A stretch of DNA of 64,000 bases, taken from NCBI GenBank assembly GCA_910574865.1, contig CAJTDN010000012.1, positions 1-64,000 on the forward strand. Direction: 5' to 3'. The translations under genes and the position numbers were made by a program. Position 1 is the stretch's first letter; the number at the start of each line of letters is the position of its first letter. This stretch comes from Lachnospiraceae bacterium. Lineage in GTDB: Bacteria; Bacillota; Clostridia; Lachnospirales; Lachnospiraceae. The notes below the pieces were generated by a model. That model made no database searches, had not been told where the DNA came from, and worked only from the letters and a program-made list of their open reading frames with translations. Shown piece by piece: positions 1 through 8,770 of the stretch.

Positions 1-100
1 AATTCAATTATACCAAAAACAGAGTGTTTCATGCTATTTTATTGCCAGTTTTTATTGGATTTTCAAGGTGCATAGGCGCTTATTCAAGTGCGAAGTTTGA

Positions 101-965
101 GTTAATAACCATTGGTACTTGTTTGATTCTCATACGGGAGCGGTACAATATGGCTTTCAATATATCGAAAAAGATCATAAATGGGTATTTTACGACCGTG
201 TGATGGGATGGATGTTATATGGGGAACAGTATATTGACGCTGGCTGGTACTATCTTGATTCGATAACCGGCGCGGTAAGTTATCGATGGACGTGGATTCC
301 GCAATCTGAAAAATGGGTATACTATGATGCGACTAGTGGACGGATGTGCTATGAGTGGCATAATGTCGATGGCAAGATGCACTACTTTGACAAGTATACT
401 GGAGAGTTGCGGTTTGCGTCGAATGAAATGTACGATGCGTGGTCGATGGCGCAGAACATGAGCAGCCAGACACAATATTTGATGATGATTAATAATTCGG
501 CGTGCCGCTTGTTCATTTTCCAGGGGAGCAAGGGCAATTGGACTCCGCTTTTTGACTGGGTTTGTTCTCCAGGGAAGGATTCAACGCCTACGGTCAGGGG
601 AAACTATACGGTGGCGGCCAGGGGGCTTCATTTTGGTGAAGACAAAGGATACACATGTTATTACTGGACACAATTTTATGGGGATTATTTGTTCCATTCC
701 ATCTTGTATTATCCGGGAAGCATGAATCCGATGGAACCATGGTTGGGACAAAGGTTGTCGCATGGATGCGTACGTCTGTCCATTGAAAACGCACGTTGGA
801 TTTATGACAGGATACCAAGGGGAACGAAAGTTTATAGTTACTAGGCGGGAAAATGGTCTTATTATGACGAAAACGGAAGGGGGGGGCATGGGTTGGATGT
901 TGAACGGGGGTATTGATTTGATTAATAGGAAAGGGTTGGACGTATCAAGTCATGTGAGGAGGTAA
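101..965 (+). pseudogene. decayed L,D-transpeptidase with wall-binding repeats
   Basis: The longest open stretch (119-844, TTG start, 241 codons) begins inside a cell-wall-binding repeat, just after an in-frame TGA at 98-100. It has no signal peptide and no ribosome binding site, so the 5' end is lost or broken. Residues 1-100 are choline-binding-like repeats (GWYYLDSITGAV type). Residues 110-241 are a YkuD domain with the SHGCVRL catalytic motif, Cys about 217, which crosslinks peptidoglycan by 3-3 bonds in this family. After the TAG at 842-844 the same frame continues as another repeat (GKWSYYDENGR). It is then thrown out of frame at a run of eight G (879-886) and resumes as GWMLNGG in frame 3 up to 965. 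The gene therefore once had repeats on both sides of the catalytic domain. The catalytic part is still open, so a cytoplasmic remnant could be made, but export looks impossible from what is visible. Confidence 0.72.
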
Positions 966-971
966 GAAACA

Positions 972-2396
972 ATGAGAAAAGGAATGATGTTACTTTTGGC
1001 AGGCCTGGTACTCATGGTGATTCCATCGCTAAATGCCAATGCGGCAGAACCCGCGCTTTCAGAGAAACTTGGCACTGATTATACGGGGATGGTGCGTGAT
1101 GTGGACGGAGAGCGTTATTTCTTGGACAGTGGCGTTATGGCGAGGGACAAGGAAGCGTACGACCCAGTGACAAATGCATGGTATTGGTTTGACGATGACG
1201 GAACGATGGCCGTGGATAAGGATGCATTTATTCCGACCAAAGCAGATCGTTCGGAGGGAAAATGGGTACGGTACGATGCAAACGGGGCCATGGTGAAAGG
1301 CGAGGATTGGCGGTATGGCGGCTGGTACTGGTTCGATCCGACAACGGGCGAAATGATTAAGGGCTTCGTATTGGTTCCAGTAAGAGAAGGCGGTTATAAA
1401 TGGGTGTATTATGACGACATCAACGGCCAGATGCACCATGGGGAAAGTTGTATCAACGGAGGGTGGTATAGGTTCAATGACATCACCGGTGAGATGGTAC
1501 ATGGTGAGTACTGCAACTCGGTGGGAAGCTGGTATTACTATGATGAAATAACCGGAATCATGCAGAAGGGCAGGGTGACACATCACGGGAAAGAGTACTA
1601 TTATGACCCTTATAGCGGAATCATGCAGAAAGGAGCGGTGTACCACGATGGCGCGACGTACTTTTATGATGGCGTTACCGGTGTCCTGACCAGGATGTCG
1701 GGTGGTAGGCATACACACAACTATGCGGGAACCGTGACGAGAGAACCAAATTGCTTTGAGACCGGCATAAAGACATATAGTTGCTGGTGTGGAAACAGTT
1801 ATGTGGAAGAACTTGGTACAAGGCATGACTATACGCCGGGAGTCGTGACGGAATATCCGACGGCGACATCGGATGGCACACAAGTGGAGATATGTAATAA
1901 TTGTGGTGATGAGAGAACCTCCACGTTTTCACGAGGGGATAAGACAGACAGGTACTATGGTATTGATTTGGGAAATGGTGAAGTGGACATCGTGTATGGC
2001 CATTATGAAATAGAAATGGCAAACGAGATATTTAATAGGCTGAATGTATATCGAAGCCAGAACGGCCTTCCGACATTGAACCAGGCAAGCGAAATATTGC
2101 AGATGGCAGGTGACATCAGGGCGAATGAGTGCTCCTATTTGTTCGACCATACACGCCCGAATGGGGAAGGCGTGTTTGACACGTTCTCCTGGTTTGGCGC
2201 GTGTGCGGAAAATATCGCATATACTTGGCCGTCTGGATCGGCAGAACAAGTTATGGAAGGATGGAAGAATTCGCCGGGGCATAATCGGAACATGTTGTGG
2301 GATTATCCGACCAGCGTGGCTATCAGCGTGTTCGCGAGTAATGATGGAAGTGGCCGTTATGAATATAATTATGTGCAATTGTTTGGGATTGAATAA
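972..2396 (+). CDS. secreted CAP-domain protein with wall-binding repeats
   Basis: A 474-residue exported protein. It starts with a clear signal peptide (residues 1-24, charged MRKG, hydrophobic core, ANA-A cleavage). Next come about eight aromatic wall-binding repeats (residues 30-235, GGWYWFDPTTGEM type), then a short region with paired cysteines (CFETG..CWCG and CNNCG, about 255-315). The C-terminus is a CAP/SCP domain (about 345-474) with HTRPNG, CAENIAY and WKNSPGHNRNM, matching the metal-site histidines and signature of the family. CAP proteins are secreted and of mixed or unknown function in bacteria. The repeats should hold it on the wall, by analogy with choline-binding proteins, which fits the lic-type genes at 51244-55261. 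The ribosome binding site GGAGG lies at 957-962. It sits directly after the decayed relative at 101-965. Confidence 0.85.
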   Translation: MRKGMMLLLAGLVLMVIPSLNANAAEPALSEKLGTDYTGMVRDVDGERYFLDSGVMARDKEAYDPVTNAWYWFDDDGTMAVDKDAFIPTKADRSEGKWVRYDANGAMVKGEDWRYGGWYWFDPTTGEMIKGFVLVPVREGGYKWVYYDDINGQMHHGESCINGGWYRFNDITGEMVHGEYCNSVGSWYYYDEITGIMQKGRVTHHGKEYYYDPYSGIMQKGAVYHDGATYFYDGVTGVLTRMSGGRHTHNYAGTVTREPNCFETGIKTYSCWCGNSYVEELGTRHDYTPGVVTEYPTATSDGTQVEICNNCGDERTSTFSRGDKTDRYYGIDLGNGEVDIVYGHYEIEMANEIFNRLNVYRSQNGLPTLNQASEILQMAGDIRANECSYLFDHTRPNGEGVFDTFSWFGACAENIAYTWPSGSAEQVMEGWKNSPGHNRNMLWDYPTSVAISVFASNDGSGRYEYNYVQLFGIE

Positions 2397-2573
2397 ATGA
2401 TTCATGATACGCGAAGAATTCGTGGACATTGATACAATAGCAGATTTTGAATATGCGGAGTATCTGATGCAGCATATTGAAAAAACTTCCTATAAAGTAT
2501 GCATATCCTGCTTTACGTGACGTCAAGCTAAATAGTATGTGGTAAAGACGCGATAACAATTTTGTTTACATGT

Positions 2574-2625
2574 AAAAAAGAAACGTGCCGGAACATGTAT
2601 AGGCTATTCTTGTCCGGCACGTTTT
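2574..2625 (-). terminator. terminator for the XRE gene (possibly bidirectional)
   Basis: A perfect 12-bp inverted repeat lies at 2581-2592 and 2613-2624 (AAACGTGCCGGA and its complement) with a 20-nt loop. On the minus strand it is followed by six T (2579-2574), so it suits the end of the XRE gene at 2646. On the plus strand it is followed by a shorter T run and could also stop readthrough from the CAP gene. Confidence 0.8.
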
Positions 2626-2645
2626 CCAGAATATAATTGTTAACG

Positions 2646-3008
2646 CTATTTACGGCAGGCTTTCTCTTTTTCCTCGATTTCTTTTAATCTCTCAGCCAAG
2701 TCATATACTAAATTTCGATAATCCTTGTTCAGGTATTTGTAGGTTTGTAAAAGCTCATAGTTTTCATCTATCAGCTTCTCCATCAAGAGTTGCCTTTCCT
2801 GGTTATACTTTACGTCCGATACTCCCAATATGTAATCTGTGGTGACACAATAATAGGATGCCAGACGTATCAGCATGTCGATAGGAATTAAATTGATATC
2901 CGTCTCATACCTGCTTATATTTTGTTGCGAGGTGCCAATTTCGCGTCCTAATGTTTCTTGGGACAATCTTTTGCTCTCTCTTAATTCTTTTAATCTCTTA
3001 GACATCAT
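2646..3008 (-). CDS. XRE-family transcriptional regulator
   Basis: A 120-residue protein with an N-terminal Cro/CI helix-turn-helix (residues 3-62: LKELRESKRLSQETLGREIG, then TSQQNISRYE as recognition region). A charged helical tail (70-118) probably dimerises. Proteins of this type repress or activate nearby promoters. The target cannot be read from the sequence. It stands alone on the minus strand between the CAP gene and the transposon nest, with its own terminator at 2574-2625. The start follows an AAAAGGAGC site. No phage genes are adjacent. Confidence 0.85.
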   Translation of the reverse strand: MMSKRLKELRESKRLSQETLGREIGTSQQNISRYETDINLIPIDMLIRLASYYCVTTDYILGVSDVKYNQERQLLMEKLIDENYELLQTYKYLNKDYRNLVYDLAERLKEIEEKEKACRK

Positions 3009-3223
3009 AACATGCTCCTTTTCTAATGTGATACTTACATATTACAGTGTCTGGGAGCAAATTATACAATTTATAATTGTAATTATATACTTAGTGCCTG
3101 CTGATTAAGCCACTATTACCAGTTTCCCAGAAATCTCTTCGGGAAAGCCTCTTAAGAGACTCAACAAGGCGCAGAGAATCCTCCTCTGCATTTTGAAGAG
3201 ATTCGCTGTAAATACCGATAACG

Positions 3224-3406
3224 TTATTGAGGTGAGTTGGACAAGCGTTTCCGGAAAAGGACAAGGGTACTTGCATCAAATGGTGGTTCTTCCTGATAAC
3301 CGGGAAGCCCTATGAAGTATTGCAGATATGGATTCTCTGTAATCTGTTCCACAAGTTCGCTGTCTGTGAAACCGAGTTTCTTTTGGATAATTAATGAACC
3401 AAGAGT
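3224..3406 (-). pseudogene. IS5-like transposase, middle fragment
   Basis: The minus strand reads GSLIIQKKLGFTDSELVEQI, then ENPYLQYFIGLPGYQEEPPF and TLVLFRKRL, the hallmark DUF772 N-terminal domain of IS5/IS1182-type transposases. The reading frame ends at 3224 soon after FRKRL, so the catalytic DDE part is missing. The upstream part of the same gene lies beyond the IS21 element, at 6332-6524. Joining the two pieces with one copy of CCAAGAG gives a continuous KPLRTALGSLIIQKK. From 3223 down to 3093 the minus strand may hold a C-terminal remnant ending in LISRH at the IS end. Confidence 0.75.
3400..3406. repeat. IS21 target-site duplication, left copy
   Basis: CCAAGAG directly abuts the left end of the IS21-family element (TGAATATTACG...). 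The same 7 bases abut its right end at 6332-6338. This marks the insertion point inside the IS5-like transposase gene. Confidence 0.9.
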
Positions 3407-3520
3407 GAATATTACGTTTGATTTGTGCACTCTTTTCGTTGATTCGGTGCACCCCTTCCGGTAATCCGATGCGGGTTTTCCGGAAGGGAGTGCGTTCAAT
3501 CATAGTGGCACATTGATAAT

Positions 3521-3865
3521 TCAATATTGCCTGTCGTCAATGCCCTTGGCAAGTCGATTCATGAAATCGACAAAGCCCTTGAATGACATCGGGTCGCCAC
3601 CGTCATAATAGATTCTGACGTATTCCTGGTATGCCATGTTGTCATAGCGTGGCATGTCCAAGTTCGAAAGAAGGTCGACCGCCGTGAACCGTTCGTGTTC
3701 CGGGTCAAGCGCCTTGCACAGTTCATATCTTGCCCGGACGGTCTCCGCCTTGAGGTGCTGGATGTCCCTGACCATTGAATCCACCAATTCCAGGAAGGAA
3801 CAGACAAGTTCGCATTCCTCAGAATCGGGACACTCGTCCCACGCCATATGTTCGTTATCAGTCAT
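3521..3865 (-). CDS. third gene of the IS21 element, unknown function
   Basis: A 114-residue acidic protein that I do not recognise. The chosen start (ATG 3865) overlaps the istB stop as ATGA, after AAAGGCGGGTGGGA. A start at 3874 is also open. The protein is rich in Glu and Asp, has a long predicted helix (about 20-50) with several Cys early on, and ends near the left IS end. The coupled overlap suggests co-translation with istB, so it is probably a passenger or accessory transposition factor rather than a host gene. No catalytic motif is visible. Confidence 0.7.
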   Translation of the reverse strand: MTDNEHMAWDECPDSEECELVCSFLELVDSMVRDIQHLKAETVRARYELCKALDPEHERFTAVDLLSNLDMPRYDNMAYQEYVRIYYDGGDPMSFKGFVDFMNRLAKGIDDRQY

Positions 3866-4646
3866 CGTTCCCACCCGCCTTTCCGTCCTTGGGAGCCTTG
3901 AGGCCGTGCCGCTCCCTCATGGACACCGCCCCCGATGAGGATTTCATAAGCGTTTGGACGGATTCTATCAATCACGGCATCGGAAAGCGTCTCATATTCC
4001 GGCGTGCCGATGCACTCGTTCCAGCCGTCCGGTTCAAACTGAGTGCAGAAAATGATGGAACCCCGCTCCGTCCGGGGCTCGATGATTTCAAGCAGGTCGT
4101 TGGCCTGCCCGTTGCTCATCGGCGTGAGGAGGAATTCGTCAATAATCAGGAGGTCCACTTTCTGGTACGCCTTGATCAGTTTCAGGTACGTCCCCTCGCC
4201 ACGCGCGACGGCAAGCGCGTTCAGCAGGTTGGGTATCCGCACGTACCGGACGGTCATGTGGTTCCGGCACGCGGCCACGCCAAGGGCGTTGGCCAGGTAG
4301 GTCTTGCCACTCCCGGAGGCACCCATGATGATGACGTGATGGTTTTCCCGGACGTACCCGCATCCGGAAGCCGGAGCAGCTCGCCGCGGTTCAGCTTGCG
4401 GTCGGCATGGTACTCGATGTCCTCCATGCAGGCCCCGGGATAACGGAAACCGGCACTGCGGATGAGGCGTGACAGCTTGTTGTTCCTCCGCTGTTCCCAT
4501 TCCCTGTCCACCAGCATCCCGAAGCGGTCTTCGAAAGAAAGGCCGTTCCAGGTGTCGGCGTCGGTGCCGCACTGCCCCTCGAACGCGGAGGCCATGGCGG
4601 AGAGGCGCATTTCTCTCAGTTTGTCGACGGTTGATTGTGTGGTCAT
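3862..4646 (-). pseudogene. istB: IstB-like transposition ATPase, frameshifted
   Basis: IstB proteins are AAA+ ATPases that help the IS21 transposase and choose targets. The N-terminal part reads from ATG 4646 (MTTQSTVDKLREMRLSAMAS) to LNRGELLRLPDAG. The frame then shifts by one base near 4361-4363. The other frame continues with GYVRENHHVIIMGASGSGKT (Walker A) and LLIIDEFLL (Walker B) to the end at 3862. A single missing T (GATGCGGG for GATTGCGGG) would explain the break. It overlaps istA by ATGA. Either it is a true inactivating mutation or a sequencing error; no slippery sequence is obvious. Confidence 0.85.
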
Positions 4647-6184
4647 GCCGGTTCGCCCCCTTTCCTGCCGGCCGCACGGCGGGTCAGGCCATGGTTGCCC
4701 GTTGTCGTGGGGACTGTCGCCGTCTTCACCTTGTCCTGCCCGTTCTGGAGAATCGTCGTGACGTTCTTCAGGCTGGGGTTCGGCGTGTAGGAGAGTGCCT
4801 TGGCGCAGGCGGCTTCCACACGGCCGGGGGTGAAACGGTCCGCAAGTTTCATCATGGACGCGCAGCCCTTATATCCCTGCTGGGGCATCTTGTGGGCATG
4901 GAGGAACGCGCTGACGACCGTCCTGGTCACCGGGCCGACATCCTCCGCCCACTGGAGGAAGCTTTCCTTATTGTGGTTACGGTAACGGCGGCGCGCTTCC
5001 GGCATGTGTTCCGGCACGTAGACCGGTTCTCGTGCATGGGTGACACGTACGTGGGACGCGACACGCTGGTTGTGGTAGAAAACTTCCACGCATTTCTCCG
5101 TGGCACGGATGTCGACCTTGCGGCCGATGTATTCATACGGCACGGAGTACCGGCAGCCTCCCACGGTGACCAGGTAGTCGGGCTGGACCGTCTCTGACGA
5201 CCACACGGCCGTTTCATACGGGGTGGGCGGAAGTGGCATCAGGAACGACTTTTCCTCTTCCTCAAAAGCCGAGCGTCGGCATCCCTTCCTTTTCTGGAAG
5301 GGACGGCCGTTAAACTCGTCCAGTTTCATGCGGATTGCCTCATTCAGCTCCCGGAAGGAAAAGAACTTCTCGTTCCTCAGGGACGCGATGATCCAGGTTG
5401 ACAGGACACCGACAGTCCCCTCGACGGAGGCCTTGTCCTTTGGCGAGACCGGACGGGCGGGGATGACCGCCGCGCCGTAGTGTTTCGCCATTTCCTGGTA
5501 GGAACGGTTCAGGACGGTTTCCGTCCGTGTGTTTTTGATGACCGCGACCTTCGCGTTGTCCGGCGTGAGTATGCGCGCCACGCCACCAAAGTAATTGTAG
5601 GCGTTCATATGCGCCTGGAGCCAGCTGGCAATCTTCATGTTCGGTGTCGCCTCCGCGTAGCTGTACATGCTGCACGGGAGGCACGCGACGAACACGTAGG
5701 CCATCAGCGGCTCGCCCGTGACGTTGTCCGTGATGGCGAGGGTGCCGCCCGCCCAGTCGACCTCCATGATTTCGCCGGGTTTTCGGCTGATTCGTAACGT
5801 CGCCTTCTTGGACGCGGCGTACGCATGGTATTTTTCGTTGAACTGGGTGTGCTGGTATGGAATCGCGCCTGCCGCCTCGCATTTGGCACAGTATTCCGAC
5901 CATAGGAGCGTGAGGGTGACGCCCGGCTTTGCGAGCTCGTTGTAAACGTGTTCATAGTCGGGCATCATGCGCCCCTCCCCTTGTGCCCTTTCGGGATATA
6001 GGATGCGTTCCAGGTCACGGTTGGTAAGCCCTTCCGGGATTGGCCATGACAGGTTCCTCTCCTGGACGCGCTTCCATACTTCGGCGACGGTGTTCCTGGA
6101 ACTGCCGACGCTGGAAGCGACCAACGTGTTGCTAAGATGCGGCCTCATGCTCTTGAGCCGAATGATTTCTCGATAATCAACCAT
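4643..6184 (-). CDS. istA: IS21-family transposase IstA
   Basis: A 513-residue DDE transposase. The start MVDYREIIRLKSM at 6184 is preceded by AGGAGGTCG. A longer frame to 6319 only runs into the terminal repeat. Residues 1-60 form a helix-turn-helix for end binding. The rve integrase core has the expected acidic residues in EVDWAGG, LTPDNAK and DKASVEG. The C-terminal part (about 320-400) is the beta-barrel region common in IstA. The gene appears intact and is followed by istB with an ATGA overlap. The codons are GC-rich compared with the flanks. Confidence 0.93.
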   Translation of the reverse strand: MVDYREIIRLKSMRPHLSNTLVASSVGSSRNTVAEVWKRVQERNLSWPIPEGLTNRDLERILYPERAQGEGRMMPDYEHVYNELAKPGVTLTLLWSEYCAKCEAAGAIPYQHTQFNEKYHAYAASKKATLRISRKPGEIMEVDWAGGTLAITDNVTGEPLMAYVFVACLPCSMYSYAEATPNMKIASWLQAHMNAYNYFGGVARILTPDNAKVAVIKNTRTETVLNRSYQEMAKHYGAAVIPARPVSPKDKASVEGTVGVLSTWIIASLRNEKFFSFRELNEAIRMKLDEFNGRPFQKRKGCRRSAFEEEEKSFLMPLPPTPYETAVWSSETVQPDYLVTVGGCRYSVPYEYIGRKVDIRATEKCVEVFYHNQRVASHVRVTHAREPVYVPEHMPEARRRYRNHNKESFLQWAEDVGPVTRTVVSAFLHAHKMPQQGYKGCASMMKLADRFTPGRVEAACAKALSYTPNPSLKNVTTILQNGQDKVKTATVPTTTGNHGLTRRAAGRKGGEPA

Positions 6185-6331
6185 AATTATCGACCTCCTG
6201 TATTTGCACGATGTGTCCGTGCATGTACCTATTATAGAGGATTGCACTGGCTGCCGGAAAGCCCGCACTGAATTTCCGGATGGGCCGCACTTAAACGGCG
6301 AAAAGGGTGCACAAATCAAACGTAATATTCA

Positions 6332-6338
6332 CCAAGAG
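6332..6338. repeat. IS21 target-site duplication, right copy
   Basis: CCAAGAG immediately follows the right IS21 end (GTAATATTCA at 6322-6331). It is identical to 3400-3406. Confidence 0.9.
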
Positions 6339-6524
6339 CCGTTCGCAAAGGCTTGCGACATTTCACGTATCATTTGGAAACAAATCTGCATATTTTGATT
6401 AAAAAACATCCCATGGGATTTGTTCTGCCAAACGCACCCATCTGTTTTCAGGATTCATATGCATTCCTAATGGCTGATTGAAATCGAGGAATGAATGTTG
6501 TAATTTATCAAGATATTTATACAT
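6332..6524 (-). pseudogene. IS5-like transposase, 5' fragment
   Basis: From ATG 6524 (after AGGGAG) the minus strand reads MYKYLDKLQHSFLDFNQPLG, then NPENRWVRLAEQIPWDVF, typical of the start of this transposase family. The frame then meets TAA. The same frame goes on as SKYADLFPNDT, TGA, NVA. A one-base shift then gives KPLRT, which joins the fragment at 3224-3406 across the IS21 insertion. So two stop codons, one frameshift and one insertion have killed the gene. The decay within the frame suggests the IS5-like copy was already dead when IS21 entered. Confidence 0.8.
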
Positions 6525-6612
6525 ATATTAGGCTCCCTGCTTGTATATTTTTAAGGTTATCTGCACGAAAAATGAACGATTCATTTCTATTATCTTGCAA
6601 GTATTATATGAT

Positions 6613-8476
6613 GTTGTTGGGGTCGAATAAGAATCACCCCTGATAGTACCTTGAAAATTTCACACACAACTATAAATCTGATTCCTTTTCTGGTATAATT
6701 AGGACATCAGAAAGGTGGTTAAAACATGGCATTTCGAACAAATACATCACAACAGTTATCATTGATCGATAGTGCTTGCGGGCTAACTGCAAGGGAACAA
6801 AAGGCTCTTGATAATTCCTGGGCAAAAATATTTGCTGATGACATCTTCCCGGCAATCGATGAGGAACGTTTCCGTGTACTATATTCCACACGGAGCCAGT
6901 CCAAATTCAATACGCCGGTCAACATTCGTGTCGGTGCCCTCATTATAAAAGAGATGTTCCAACTTTCTGATGATGACATCGTAGAAAGCCTGATGCTTGA
7001 TGTCCGTTATCAGTATGCCCTTCATACTACAAGTTACGAAGAGCAGCCTTTGAGTGACAAATCCCTTTCCCGTTTTCGGAAACGCTGCTATGCTTATGAA
7101 GCAACGCATAATGTTGACCTCCTCCATGACTGCGTTACAGACCTGGGAAGTAAGATTGCAAAAATGATGAAGGTCAGCCCCAAAATACGCCGCATGGATT
7201 CCATGATGATTGAAGCCAATATCAAAAAACTGAGCCGGACGGAGCTGCTTTATGCCTGCATTTCCAAGTTTGCCATATTCCTTCATAAAAATGGACGGGA
7301 TGCCCTGCTTGTGGGAATGGAGCATTACTATGATCCCAATGATTTCAACCGGACCTTCTATATATAGTGACAGCAGCAAAACCGATGACCACCTGGCTGA
7401 TATCCTGAAAGATGCTGATAAACTGTTGGAGATGTGCGGTCAGGACTTCGACGAGGTTACAGAATATCAGCTTTTGGTGCGATGCCTTTCCGAGCAGACC
7501 GTTGTCCAGGATGCGGTGCGCCGTCTCAAAGAAAAAGGAGAAGGCGGAATGGATTCATCCATGATGCAGAATCCTTCCGACCCAGACGCAACCTTCCGCA
7601 AAAAAGCCGGAAAAGAATATCGGGGATACGCAGCAAATGTCGAAGAATCCGTAGGTAAAAACGGTTCTATAGTTACCGACTATCAATTTGAGCAAAACAC
7701 CTATTCCGACAGCCAGTTTCTTCAGGACAGTCTTGCAAGGAATGGTTACATGGAAGAGCCCTCCACCCTTGTTACTGACGGTGCCTATTTTGGGGAAGAG
7801 AACCAAAAGCAGGCAAAAGAGCAGGATGTCAAGCTGGTTCCAACAGCTATCACCGGTACAGAGGCGCCGGATATTTATGCGGATTTCAAACTGAATGCTG
7901 CCGGTAACCGGGTTGTGGAATGTCCCGCAGGCCATACCCCCAAAAGCAGTAGTTGTTCTACCAATGGGAATGGACATATCTATGCGTCTTTCCAAAGAGA
8001 GCAATGTTTAAATTGTCCACATAAAACCGAATGCCGGGTAAAGGTACATGTAAAAGTATGTTCCATAACGATATCCGCAAAGGGTCAGTTCCGTGCGCGG
8101 GCCAAACGGGAAATGAAAACAGAAGAATACAAACAGCTCTCCCGGATACGGAATGGGGTGGAAACAGTTCCTTCGATATTGAGACATATTTACCATGCAG
8201 ACCGAATGCAGGTCAGAGGCTGCATTCCAAGCCGTTTTTTCTTCGGGTGTAAAGTAGCCGCGTTAAATGTCCGTAAATTAATTACTTTTCGGAAGGAAAG
8301 GGGACACTATGCCCAAAATCGAATTTTAGTAATCTGATTTGGCGGAAGAGCATCCCTATTTCTTCAAAAAAGGTAAAACGAAGCGATCAGAGCAAAAATA
8401 TTCAGAGATTGTGTGAAATTTTCAAGGTACTATCAATGACGGGACGATTAAAAAATTTTTATTTGACCCCAACAAC
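6613..8476 (+). mobile_element. IS1182-family insertion sequence, about 1.86 kb
   Basis: The ends match as imperfect inverted repeats. The left begins GTTGTTGGGGTC (6613-6624) and the right ends GACCCCAACAAC (8465-8476). A second matching block, TACCTTGAAAATTTCACACA, lies inside the left end (from 6646), with its complement inside the right end. The transposase gene lies between them. I could not fix a target duplication with certainty (ATGAT occurs at 6608-6612 and 8479-8483, two bases out on the right). An extended -10 TGGTATAAT at 6691-6699 precedes the gene. Confidence 0.85.
6726..8337 (+). pseudogene. IS1182-family transposase, frameshifted
   Basis: The first frame (6726-7367, MAFRTNTSQQLSLIDSACGL, after AGAAAGGTGG) carries the DUF772 domain with RVGALIIKEMFQL, RYQYALHTTSYEEQPLSDKS and RFRKRCY. 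Near 7355-7368 (CTTCTATATATAG) it stops. The +1 frame carries on from YSDSSKTDDHL to 8337 with the remainder of the transposase: VTDGAYFGEENQ, a CPH/CPAG zinc-type region, and a C-terminal FFFGCKVAALN block. Together the parts cover a full-length protein of about 530 residues. The break is at a TATATATA dinucleotide run, suggesting slippage. IS1182 elements do not need programmed frameshifting, so I call it inactivated. Confidence 0.85.
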
Positions 8477-8478
8477 TT

Positions 8479-8676
8479 ATGATTAGAGCGTCAAAAGGTA
8501 TTTTGACGCTCATGATACACGGATTACTCCGTGTTAACGCACTCCCGTAATCCTAAAACACCTCAAATCCGCTCATTTTTCTGCGAAAAATGGCTACTTT
8601 TCGGTGTTTTACGCGTCCCAAAGTCATTCTTTTTCATGCAAGCATGAAATGCATGACCTTTTGACGCTTGTATCAT
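8479..8676. repeat. palindrome-rich element, MITE-like
   Basis: A 536-bp gap (8338-8873) without a gene holds this element. Its outer arms ATGATnnnAGCGTCAAAAGGT (8479-8499) and complement (8656-8676) form an imperfect terminal inverted repeat with a perfect 13-bp core. Inside are further dyads: AGCGTCAAAA with TTTTGACGCT (8487-8510), ACACGGA/TCCGTGT, AAACACC/GGTGTTT enclosing CATTTTT/AAAAATG, and TCATGCA/TGCATGA. No open reading frame is present. A related TTTTGACGCTTATG sequence occurs at 26207-26220. It may be a non-autonomous mobile element or a structured RNA source. Confidence 0.5.
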
Positions 8677-8770
8677 TATATACCAAATAGCCAGAAAAGT
8701 CAGTAAAATCAAGTATTTCAAGTTTAATCAGCAGGCACTACTTAAATTAAAGGTAAACCTTATTTCAAAG

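Larger units (their letters stand above)
3407..6331 (-). mobile_element. IS21-family insertion sequence, 2925 bp
   Basis: The two ends are inverted repeats beginning TGAATATTACGTTTGATTTG. Inner repeats of the type GTGCAC and CCGGAAA recur at both ends, as is usual in IS21-type elements. A perfect 7-bp target duplication CCAAGAG flanks it (3400-3406, 6332-6338). It carries, on the minus strand, istA (4643-6184), istB (3862-4646, frameshifted) and a third gene (3521-3865), joined by two ATGA overlaps. It is markedly GC-richer than its surroundings, a sign of recent arrival. The exact duplication also argues that the insertion is young, yet istB is broken. Confidence 0.92.
3093..8739. mobile_element. 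degenerate IS5-like element invaded by other elements
   Basis: The ends AGTGCCTGCTGATTAA (3093-3108) and its exact complement (8724-8739) form 16-bp terminal inverted repeats. They are flanked by a 4-bp direct repeat ACTT (3089-3092 and 8740-8743), as expected for a target duplication. Inside, on the minus strand, are the broken pieces of a DUF772-type transposase (6332-6524 and 3224-3406). The rest of the interval is later insertions: IS21-family (3407-6331), IS1182-family (6613-8476) and a palindromic element (8479-8676). After removing these, only about 0.8 kb of the original element remains, so about 1 kb of its transposase gene has been deleted. The family assignment rests on transposase similarity that I recognise; the ends are seen directly. 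Confidence 0.65.

Noticed and set aside
2404-2520. A 38-codon frame after the CAP gene (MIREEFVDIDTIADF...)
   Set aside because: No ribosome binding site and no family match; it could be a remnant, but the evidence is too thin to call a gene.
3775-5903. Several long overlapping reading frames on both strands in the GC-rich IS21 region
   Set aside because: They are shadows of istA, istB and the third gene; they lack ribosome binding sites and recognisable domains.
7355-7368. Programmed frameshift in the IS1182 transposase
   Set aside because: There is no A6G-like slippery heptamer or following pseudoknot, only a TATATATA run, and this family is normally a single frame. Mutation is simpler.
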